IMG/VR virus record: IMGVR_UViG_3300044985_000056
Span: 1-23,652 of that record
DNA length: 23,652 bases
Direction: 5' to 3' (one strand)
Origin: a virus
This document shows, in pieces, positions 6,411 through 12,938 of this stretch. Position numbers and translations under genes: made by a program. The notes beneath the pieces are model-generated. The model was not told the origin of the DNA, searched no databases, and saw only the letters and a program-made list of their open reading frames with translations. Each line of letters begins with the position of its first letter. The stretch's first letter is position 1.

Positions 6411-7001
6411 ATGAGCATATACAAAGACGGCGGGTTTGCCGGCATGTCGAAGCCGTTCCAGCGGTGGCCTCTCCTTGAGATGACCGCCGATGATATGGCC
6501 TGGGGGAAGTCACAACTGGCGAAGGTCCTCGCCGCTGGCAACACTGCGCCAGATCGTAACTTCGGTAACAAGGCTGCAGGCTTCGCCGCGGAGCGAGTCG
6601 TTGATCGCTGGTTGTCTGAGCGTGGGATCAATCACACCTGGGACAACCACCCAACTTCTCGACGGCCTGACTTTCAGATCGGAGGTCAGACCATTGACCT
6701 GAAAACCCACAGCACTGCCGGCCCACCCCAGGATTGGTATGATGCAAATCTCACAGAGGAGCAGCGGCAAAATTCTGGTGACTGTGACTGGTACTTGTTT
6801 GCGAAACTCGATCGGAGCAACATGACTGACTTGTGGTTGCTGGGGTTCCAGACCCTGCCAGTAATCCTGGAGAAGGGCGTGTTCTACAACAAGGGTGAGA
6901 TCACCAGGTCAAAGATGGATGTACCTGCCGACTGCTGGTGCATTAGGTACCGTGAACTGATCAAGCCATTAGACTGGCTGGGAGAAAATAGTGAACAGTA
7001 A
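6411..7001 (+). CDS. putative PD-(D/E)XK-type endonuclease, 196 aa
   Basis: The core reads AAERVVDRWL (E61), then RRPDFQIGGQTIDLKTH with D87 and D96-L97-K98. A helix with Glu, then Asp, then D-x-K on a beta strand is the PD-(D/E)XK nuclease arrangement, here with Asp in the third acidic position. The protein begins MSIYKDGGFAGMSKPFQRWP; AGGAG at 6399-6403 is well spaced. Downstream, the strand-rich CDWYLFAKLDRSNMTDLWLL fits the remaining beta sheet. Location after SSB suggests recombination, repair or host-DNA degradation. The substrate cannot be inferred; a structure-based comparison would settle the fold. Confidence 0.68.
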   Translation: MSIYKDGGFAGMSKPFQRWPLLEMTADDMAWGKSQLAKVLAAGNTAPDRNFGNKAAGFAAERVVDRWLSERGINHTWDNHPTSRRPDFQIGGQTIDLKTHSTAGPPQDWYDANLTEEQRQNSGDCDWYLFAKLDRSNMTDLWLLGFQTLPVILEKGVFYNKGEITRSKMDVPADCWCIRYRELIKPLDWLGENSEQ

Positions 7002-7350
7002 GAGGCACCACAAAAAGAAACTCAGAGTCATCAAGGGTGGCCGGCAAGATCCCACCGTCCTGGAACGCAACACCATGACCCAGAAGATCGACGCCACCAT
7101 CATCGAAGCGATCTGCAAGATCCTGGGCCGCACCGACTGGTGGCCTGATGAAGCCAACGACATCATGAGCCGTGGCTTCTGGCAACCCTACGATACCGGC
7201 GAGGAGGTCTGGAAGTTCGATGGCAAGGAGATCTTCCTGGTCGGACCCTGGCGCTGGAGTATCCCGCACGATCACTGGGGCCGAGATCTTACCTGGTTGA
7301 TTGATCGCAACGCGGTCGAGCACCACACCGCGGAGGACGAGAAAGGGTGA
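6991..7350 (+). CDS. hypothetical phage protein, 119 aa (GTG start)
   Basis: Unrecognised. GTG at 6991 is chosen because GGGAGA at 6980-6984 precedes it by a normal distance; an ATG at 7075 would lose the basic N-terminus (NSKRHHKKKLRVIKGGR). It overlaps the nuclease gene by 11 bases. The middle is helical (DATIIEAICKILGRTDWWPD). The C-terminal half is Trp- and His-rich (W-R-W-S-I-P-H-D-H-W-G-R). The basic arm could bind nucleic acid, but no known fold is evident. It is the last long plus-strand gene before the convergent junction. Confidence 0.72.
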   Translation: MNSKRHHKKKLRVIKGGRQDPTVLERNTMTQKIDATIIEAICKILGRTDWWPDEANDIMSRGFWQPYDTGEEVWKFDGKEIFLVGPWRWSIPHDHWGRDLTWLIDRNAVEHHTAEDEKG

Positions 7351-7499
7351 GGGAGTACTTCCCGATTCAATGGTGGCAGCTGTGGCGCTGGAATCCCTAC
7401 TGGGGTTGCTACTCGTACCGCTACAAATGGGTGCGCTCTTCAGCTGTCGCCTTGCGCTCTTCGATCGCCTGGTTGAAGTCGGTGACGCACTTCCGGTAG
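7347..7499 (+). CDS. possible 50-aa aromatic-rich protein at the end of the left arm
   Basis: A GTG at 7347 overlaps the stop of the preceding gene (GTGA), and GAGAAAGG lies just ahead. The frame encodes VREYFPIQWWQLWRWNPYWG, then CYSYRYKWVRSS and a short basic end, stopping at TAG 7497-7499. The density of Trp and Tyr in the first 28 residues is unlikely to be random sequence, and coupling to the upstream gene favours translation. Against it, the last 79 bases overlap the 3' end of the convergent spanin gene on the other strand. Function unknown. Confidence 0.38.
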   Translation: MREYFPIQWWQLWRWNPYWGCYSYRYKWVRSSAVALRSSIAWLKSVTHFR

Positions 7500-7789
7500 T
7501 ATCCAACCACGCCATGTTGATCCCTGATATACCGAATAGTTTCCTGCGTGTTGATCGCGAGGTTCTCGTAGTCCTGGGGAGTAAGTCCAACCCAGAATAT
7601 ACCGACCTTATCTTCGACCACTTGCGGCCTGACCTTCCTGGTGGTTATCTGGGCTGGTTTCGCTGGGTCTGGACAGAGGATGGCAAGATAGACTGCATCC
7701 CGCTGGACCACCACGCGATCTTTCGGGAAGAGTGAACAGCCGCTACTCAGTAATAGCGCGAAGATCAGCAAACACTTTGTCGGTTGCAT
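7421..7789 (-). CDS. Rz1: Rz1-like outer-membrane spanin lipoprotein, 122 aa
   Basis: The N-terminus MQPTKCLLIFALLLSSGCSL is a lipoprotein signal: Lys, a hydrophobic core of about ten residues and a lipobox ending S-S-G-C18. Position -3 is Ser rather than the usual Leu, Val or Ile, a mild deviation. The mature part has DRVVVQRDAVYLAILCPDPA, then a W-V-G-L-T-P-Q-D-Y-E-N-L-A-I-N block and a Y-I-R-D-Q-x-x-V-x-G-Y-Y-R-K-C block, which I associate with phage o-spanin-like genes. O-spanins link to the i-spanin across the periplasm and fuse the membranes at lysis. Its start lies within the upstream i-spanin gene in another frame (47-base overlap), the classical layout. At 105 mature residues it is longer than lambda Rz1. 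Confidence 0.78.
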   Translation of the reverse strand: MQPTKCLLIFALLLSSGCSLFPKDRVVVQRDAVYLAILCPDPAKPAQITTRKVRPQVVEDKVGIFWVGLTPQDYENLAINTQETIRYIRDQHGVVGYYRKCVTDFNQAIEERKATAEERTHL

Positions 7790-8120
7790 TCTGCATCCTG
7801 GTTGTGATCAGTCCAGGCTTCGCGGCCATCAGCTTTGCGAAGTCGTGATCGTTGAAAAGTGACCTGGTGTACTCGACCTGCTCTCTGGCTGTGGCTCTCT
7901 CAGCTTCGATCTGAGCGATCTTCTCCTGAAACTGACCCACCTGGGTGGCTACCAGGTCGATCTCGTCCTCCAGCTGGGCTACGTTAGCTTGCTCAACCTC
8001 TAACTCGATGGTCAGGTTCTGGTTCTCCAGGTTCAGCGCAGCGATCTGCTTGTCCTGGTACCAGCCGTACCCACCCAGGAGCACGATGACCAGGAGCAGG
8101 AAGCCGGCAACGTAGGTCAT
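7743..8120 (-). CDS. Rz: Rz-like inner-membrane spanin, 125 aa
   Basis: It starts MTYVAGFLLLVIVLLGGYGW, a single N-terminal membrane span. A long periplasmic coiled coil follows (QIAALNLENQNLTIELEVEQ onward, about residues 22-75), then a C-terminal region with L-F-N-D-H-D-F-A-K-L-M-A-A-K-P-G-L-I-x-x-R typical of phage i-spanins. The ATG at 8120 shares a base with the upstream stop (TGATG); a GTG at 8123 is the alternative. Known partners form a complex with the overlapping lipoprotein gene and complete outer-membrane disruption after peptidoglycan loss. Length is within the normal range. Confidence 0.83.
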   Translation of the reverse strand: MTYVAGFLLLVIVLLGGYGWYQDKQIAALNLENQNLTIELEVEQANVAQLEDEIDLVATQVGQFQEKIAQIEAERATAREQVEYTRSLFNDHDFAKLMAAKPGLITTRMQNATDKVFADLRAITE

Positions 8121-8560
8121 CACTCGAACTCGTGCGAGATGCGCAGCTTGTAGCTGGCCTCGTCCACAACTGCCCGATTCACTTCCTTGCAGGACGCGGT
8201 CGTGCTCGACAGCAGCCGGTCCTCCTCCTCATCGAAGGAGTGGCTGGATCCACAGCAGCCGACAAAGTTCTCGACCTCGTTGCCACGGTGTACGAACAGG
8301 CACAAGAAGCGACCATCGTCTGGCCGGCCAGGTGAATCCTCGAACTTCCAGACATTGAGATCCTCGTTCACCATGATGTAGCAGTCGCCATACTTCGGAC
8401 TCGAGAACGGGATCAGATCGTACTCACCCTGGGGGATGCATGACTCGTATGGTTTGTTGCCGAGATCTGGTGGCTCGAGACTGTGCCAGGTTTTGTCGAT
8501 CAAGAAGAATGTGCCGTGCGTACCCTTCTCACTTTTGTCATCACGGATTAGTTCAATCAT
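8120..8560 (-). CDS. DUF5675-like protein in the lysis cluster, 146 aa
   Basis: The pattern fits DUF5675. It has an N-terminal L-I-R-D-x-x-S-x-x-G-T-x-G beta region, a T-W-H-S-L-E-P-P stretch, SCIPQGEYDLIPFSSPKYGD (residues 40-59) and a C-terminal LFVHRGNEVENFVGCCG with H91, N94 and C102-C103. DUF5675 has no settled biochemical role that I can cite. The H-x-G-N then G-C arrangement is reminiscent of L,D-transpeptidase active sites (H-G ... G-C), which would suit peptidoglycan work. This resemblance is my inference. The gene lies between tail fibre and spanins, where an endolysin is often found, and is coupled on both sides (ATGA and TGATG). Confidence 0.72.
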   Translation of the reverse strand: MIELIRDDKSEKGTHGTFFLIDKTWHSLEPPDLGNKPYESCIPQGEYDLIPFSSPKYGDCYIMVNEDLNVWKFEDSPGRPDDGRFLCLFVHRGNEVENFVGCCGSSHSFDEEEDRLLSSTTASCKEVNRAVVDEASYKLRISHEFE

Positions 8561-11500
8561 GAGATACCGTCCACTGATCTGCCGATCTCGCCGTTCGAGC
8601 CGACTGCGATAATGATGTCATCGCTCGGATCATACCAGACCGCCAGGATGTTCGCGGTGAAAGGATTGATAACCTCGATCCAGTTACCCCCATCAAGGTC
8701 CGGACTGGCAAGCGTCCAGATCTGGGACTGATCACCGACCGCAACATACCGGCCCGACACGGAGGCCAGGGCAAACCCGCGCACTGCGCCAGGCATCACA
8801 TTCACAGTAGCAGGACTACCAAACTGGTAAGTGATGTCACCGTTGCTGTTGCCGACAAATATATCTCGTGAATGGGAGAGGGTGCCGTCATTATATTTGA
8901 ACGCAGTGCGAGGCACAGGATTCAACGTGATCGTACCCAGGCTTGAGGAGGTAAAGTCGCTGCCACCAGTAAAGTACGGGACGATGTTGCTGGTGTCCTG
9001 CCAGGCGACATTCGTGTTACTCGCCGGCCCAGACACTGGCACATCAGGCTGGATCGCAGTGACGGAGGCATCCTGGACCACGAACACAGGGGCCGTGATG
9101 TCGAGCACAGTGTAGGTTGTGGTTGCCGCGCCGGCTGGGAAAAAGAACAACCAGTTTCCAGTATCTCTGAAGAAGTACAGCCCTTGGACCGAGAGGCCAC
9201 CAGGTAATCCAATCGCCGCGACCGTAGTAGTATCCGCTACCCAGACCAGGCCACCATCGATGGTGTACGCGAAATCACCGGACTCGAAGCCGGCAACGAA
9301 CGCCTCCACTTCAGGCGAGTAGTGCAGCGACACAACCGAGTCACTGCAGCCGTGCGTGATCGCGCTCCAGGTGACGCCGGCATCCGTGCTGCGGAACATC
9401 AGCGAACCACCACAAGCAACCCAGTAGACCTGGGCGCCGATGGCGCCGGCCATGATGTGAGTGATCGGGGCGCCACCGAAAGGATCCGCGGCGATCAGGG
9501 TGAAGCCAGCCTCAGTTGGAGTAGGGCCGGTAGGATCCCCGAGGCCATTCGTGCTCCGACAGATCTGCCCATTGTCAGCGACCGCGACATACATGCCATC
9601 GGTATTGTTGGCGTCAACTGCCAGGATGTCGGCCAGTGGATCGAAGCCATTCGTGACTGAGTGCCAGGTCTGGTTGACGGCTTTATCAACCCGATTCCAG
9701 TACCCAATCTGACCAAGCACCCCGACACCGACAATGCGGTCGTGGACGTCGAGGTAAGCGAAGTCATTCATGTTGTTCGAGAAGGTCAAAGAGTCGACGG
9801 CATTCCACCCGCTACCACCATCAATATCGTTGTTAGCTTTGCCGGCGACATTGGCAGCTTGCCCAGTAGATGGATCCAGAAACTCAAAGATGGCCACCAG
9901 TGCTGCAGTGCCAAACGACTGGATGCTGGAGACACCAGTATCAGCCTCGCCGGTCACACCATAGATGGCAGTGTTGCCTGGTCGCTTGTAACCCCAACCA
10001 AAGGAAGCAGAGCCAGACCAGTGGGCATTCATGCCTTTGTTTCCGTTGCCACCAATGGCAGTGCTTGATACCGCTCGGCGTACCCAGGTCGCACCGAAGT
10101 CGGTGCTGTTGAAGCCAACGTAAATGCCGACAGTATCCTCGGCGAAGACCGCAAGCCAGTCGGTGGTCACCATGTGCGCGAAGCCATGAATGTGGCCAGG
10201 GCCACCACCGATCAGGAGGGCTGGGATCGAGGTCGTGTCGAGCGACCAGTTGACACCGTCACTGGTCTTGCCGATGACACCAGACTCACCACCAACGTGG
10301 AACTCCTCGTTGACTGAGTCATACACCAGGACATAGAAGTTCAGGGCCGTGGGCGTCTGGGTTACTGCAGTCCAGTTCAGCCCAGCATTGGTGGAGTACA
10401 TCAGAGCGCCATCGTTGCCACAGATGAACCACCACTCAGTAGCTCCGATGCGACCTGTCTTGATGTCGTGAATCGGGTTGTTGCCAAACGGCGCCTCGGA
10501 GATCGCAGACCAGGCCGCGGCTCCTGTCACCAGGCAGAACTCGCTGATCGTTGGAGTCAGGATCTCGCCGTCCTCCATGTTCATCGTGATGGTGGTATCA
10601 GGCGCACTGTAAACGCTGTTCGCTACGGTGCCGTAGTAGTTCGCCGCGCCATCGATGAAGCGGACCCTGCGGTTGTTGAACAGCAATGAAGCATCAGTGC
10701 CGCTGATGTCGAAGACCGAATCGCTGACGTAGGTGAATGCGTACCCAGGGCAGTACTGGCCGGCAACCTGCGAGGGTCCGTAGCTGATGTCGACCTGGTC
10801 AGTCAGCGGCTGCGTGATATTGAAGCCGATGAAGTTCAGCAGCTGCACCGCGGTGGTAACTGGTACGCCAGTATCCTGCACCTCGATGCTCGGAGGCTGG
10901 GTGATACCGGATCCACCACCCGTATAGCGGATGATGTAATTCATGTAGATGTTGCGCGGACGAGTCTCGCTGCCACCAGTCTGACTGGTTGCGGTGTTCT
11001 GCGCCCTGACTTCCGCATCGCCACCACCGCCCTCGCTCGAGCCAATAATCTTGAGCGGCACAGTGTGGCCGTGCAGCTTGAACTCATCGGTCTGCTTGGT
11101 GCCTACCAGGTCACCCGTTGCTCCATCGCCGCGGTCAGTCCTCGCCAGCCGGTCAGGATCTTGGCCACTACCATTGGCCGTGCCACGGATGAAGGTGCCG
11201 CGCAGATCTGGCACGTTGAAGTTGGCTCCGGATCCACCGTACTTGTAACCCAGCACCGCGAACAGATCCGCGAAGGTGACAGCGTTGTAGGACTGGCCAT
11301 CACAGTCGAGGAAGTTCTGCGGTACATCAGCATCAGGCCAGGCGATGATCTCGCCGGTAGTGCCTGAAGATGTACTGAAGGCCTGCCAGGCGCCGTTCGC
11401 CCTGGCCCATAGCTGGTTATCGTTTGCGATAGATCCAGCCGCGTCGATCAGATACGCCTGCAGGTTGGTGATGTCTGCTTCAACGTGAACGTGACCAGCT

Positions 11501-12087
11501 GGTGAGAAGACACTGAAGTCAATCACTGACCAGCCGGCATCCTGCCTGGCGTAGAACTCACCGTCTATGGCGATGGATCCAGCAGCATCGAGGAGGTAAT
11601 CCTGGAGGTCGCCGATGTCAGCCTCGACATGACCGTGGCCAGTGTCGGACTTGGCATCGAGTTCGAGCTGCAGGTCTGCCTGGTTGGACAAGGTCCCAGT
11701 GATCGCACCCCAGAAGAATCCGACAGGTGACAGCAGCAGGCCGAAGTTCACAACGTCCGTGCCTGGTACCCAGGGATCCGGAGCGATGATCGAGTAGACC
11801 GCGGAGGTATTTCCGTCCGACAGCAGCTGGCCGTTCTCGACATCGTCGGGGCCATTCATGTCGTTGGCGCGTTCCCAGTCCTTGCCGCCTCGAGCGTTAT
11901 AGATCCCGTTCTCAGTCGGGTCAGTCTGGGCGTTGATCGCCACGCGGTCCATGTCACCGATGACTACGCCAGCAATCGATTGGCCGATGCCGAAGAGTGT
12001 CTCCTGGCCAGAAGAGATCGTGACGACTGGCGCCTTCATTCCCTCTTCAGGTGCGGATCCTAATCTGGATTGCTGGCTGGTGGTCAT
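8557..12087 (-). CDS. tail fibre/receptor-binding protein with collar domain and Asp-box propeller, 1176 aa
   Basis: Domains in order: an N-terminal anchor (1-115) shared with the protein at 12935-14791; two repeats with H-x-H motifs (about 150-235); a phage tail-collar domain at about 244-394 (GEIIAWPDADVPQNFLDCDG, then NVPDLRGTFIRGTANGSGQD and RPRNIYMNYIIRYTGG); and a long beta region (about 400-1176). The beta region carries at least five Asp-box motifs: YSTNAGLNW, KTSDGVNW, NSTDFGATW, RSTDAGVTW and YTIDGGLVW. Asp boxes mark sialidase/YCF48-like beta propellers, so the tip may bind or cleave cell-surface glycan; no catalytic set can be assigned. A propeller segment is duplicated. The start is in ATGA overlap with the upstream gene. 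Confidence 0.9.
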   Translation of the reverse strand: MTTSQQSRLGSAPEEGMKAPVVTISSGQETLFGIGQSIAGVVIGDMDRVAINAQTDPTENGIYNARGGKDWERANDMNGPDDVENGQLLSDGNTSAVYSIIAPDPWVPGTDVVNFGLLLSPVGFFWGAITGTLSNQADLQLELDAKSDTGHGHVEADIGDLQDYLLDAAGSIAIDGEFYARQDAGWSVIDFSVFSPAGHVHVEADITNLQAYLIDAAGSIANDNQLWARANGAWQAFSTSSGTTGEIIAWPDADVPQNFLDCDGQSYNAVTFADLFAVLGYKYGGSGANFNVPDLRGTFIRGTANGSGQDPDRLARTDRGDGATGDLVGTKQTDEFKLHGHTVPLKIIGSSEGGGGDAEVRAQNTATSQTGGSETRPRNIYMNYIIRYTGGGSGITQPPSIEVQDTGVPVTTAVQLLNFIGFNITQPLTDQVDISYGPSQVAGQYCPGYAFTYVSDSVFDISGTDASLLFNNRRVRFIDGAANYYGTVANSVYSAPDTTITMNMEDGEILTPTISEFCLVTGAAAWSAISEAPFGNNPIHDIKTGRIGATEWWFICGNDGALMYSTNAGLNWTAVTQTPTALNFYVLVYDSVNEEFHVGGESGVIGKTSDGVNWSLDTTSIPALLIGGGPGHIHGFAHMVTTDWLAVFAEDTVGIYVGFNSTDFGATWVRRAVSSTAIGGNGNKGMNAHWSGSASFGWGYKRPGNTAIYGVTGEADTGVSSIQSFGTAALVAIFEFLDPSTGQAANVAGKANNDIDGGSGWNAVDSLTFSNNMNDFAYLDVHDRIVGVGVLGQIGYWNRVDKAVNQTWHSVTNGFDPLADILAVDANNTDGMYVAVADNGQICRSTNGLGDPTGPTPTEAGFTLIAADPFGGAPITHIMAGAIGAQVYWVACGGSLMFRSTDAGVTWSAITHGCSDSVVSLHYSPEVEAFVAGFESGDFAYTIDGGLVWVADTTTVAAIGLPGGLSVQGLYFFRDTGNWLFFFPAGAATTTYTVLDITAPVFVVQDASVTAIQPDVPVSGPASNTNVAWQDTSNIVPYFTGGSDFTSSSLGTITLNPVPRTAFKYNDGTLSHSRDIFVGNSNGDITYQFGSPATVNVMPGAVRGFALASVSGRYVAVGDQSQIWTLASPDLDGGNWIEVINPFTANILAVWYDPSDDIIIAVGSNGEIGRSVDGIS
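9200..10497 (-). repeat. duplicated propeller segment (copies at about 10200-10497 and 9200-9493)
   Basis: Two protein segments of about 100 residues align throughout. One runs from PFGNNPIHDIKTGRIGATEW to ALLIGG and the other from PFGGAPITHIMAGAIGAQVY to AIGLPGG. Shared features are the PFGxxPI start, xGxIGA, a C-G-x-x-x-x-M-x-x-S-T-[ND]-A-G-x-x-W Asp box and a second Asp box with W. The intervening 700 bases hold diverged propeller blades. This supports growth of the fibre tip by internal duplication. Confidence 0.75.
11386..11643 (-). repeat. two tandem coding repeats with H-x-H motifs in the tail fibre
   Basis: The protein segments GHGHVEADIGDLQDYLLDAA and GHVHVEADITNLQAYLIDAA, each followed by GSI and an aromatic-rich end (YARQDAGW, WARANGAW), are tandem copies of about 45 residues. 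H-x-H motifs in trimeric fibres are known to bind metal along the axis in other phages, so these may be trimerisation and metal-binding units just before the collar domain. Confidence 0.75.
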
Positions 12088-12938
12088 GACTCAGTCCCGA
12101 TCCTTGTGGCCTTCAGGTAAGAGCCTGCAACGAGCACGACCGCGGTGGTTGTCGCTACGTTTTGCGCGAACTCCAGCACCCAGTTCCCTGCAGTGCTGGT
12201 GACGATAACCCCCCTGGCAATCCATCGGTACTGAACACCCAGGAGCACAGGATCCAAAATGGTATCCCCAGCAGCGTTATCAGGGATCACGTTGAAGTCC
12301 GCGAAATGCACATTGAGCAATGTTTGTTCGCCGTGCAAGGATCCCTGGGTCAGACCGAAGGTGTTGTTGAAGTTGAACTTCAGGCTGGACGCAGGTGCGC
12401 CGGCAAGGCGGTTGAACCGCAAGGACATCTCGACCGAGTAAACAGTGGTGGCCTCGAGCGGCAAAGTCAGGACCGTATCATCGATCATGGTGGTGCTGTT
12501 GACTCGCAGTACGCTGGCTTGCCTGAGAGCAACCAACGTGGTGCCAATACCTCCGGACCCCAGGTTGATGACGACCACGCAGGATTTGTTGTTCACCGGC
12601 AATGCCAGGGTACTGACCACGGATACCGGCACGGTCCACCAGCCACCGTTGTCAGTCGCACCGCCGATCAACTCGAACAGTGTGGCATTCGCAGCGTCAT
12701 CCTGCTGCTGAACATAGATCCGGTTGCCGGCGACGAGCAGGGCCAGGATGGTACCGGCATCACTGCCCTCGTTGGTGGTGTCGTTGAAGTACAGCTCGGT
12801 GACGTCAGCCGGCGTGGCGTTGTTGTACCGGAAGTTCTTGCTACCAGGATCCGCAGCCGTGATGGTCGTGCTGAATTTCCAGGTACTGTTGAGCGTGACG
12901 CCGCCGCCTGAAGGCAGTTGGGGAATGAGATATGTCAT
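12084..12938 (-). CDS. tail-associated structural protein, 284 aa
   Basis: The start is ATG at 12938, which overlaps the previous stop (ATGA) with GGAG six bases ahead; a GTG at 12950 is in frame but not favoured. The product begins MTYLIPQLPSGGGVTLNSTW and is almost entirely beta-predicted, rich in Thr, Val and Asn. The C-terminal stretch RGVIVTSTAGNWVLEFAQNV and GSYLKATRI is of a type I have seen in minor tail or fibre-associated phage proteins (G-x-W-x-x-x-x-A-Q-x-x ... GSYL). Lying between two fibre genes, it may be an adaptor or a second receptor-binding subunit. No catalytic motif is visible. Confidence 0.72.
   Translation of the reverse strand: MTYLIPQLPSGGGVTLNSTWKFSTTITAADPGSKNFRYNNATPADVTELYFNDTTNEGSDAGTILALLVAGNRIYVQQQDDAANATLFELIGGATDNGGWWTVPVSVVSTLALPVNNKSCVVVINLGSGGIGTTLVALRQASVLRVNSTTMIDDTVLTLPLEATTVYSVEMSLRFNRLAGAPASSLKFNFNNTFGLTQGSLHGEQTLLNVHFADFNVIPDNAAGDTILDPVLLGVQYRWIARGVIVTSTAGNWVLEFAQNVATTTAVVLVAGSYLKATRIGTES

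Noticed and set aside
7350-7420. GGGAGTACTTCCC inverted repeat as terminator between the arms
   Set aside because: The stem is only four to five base pairs with no T-run on either strand, so it does not qualify as an intrinsic terminator.
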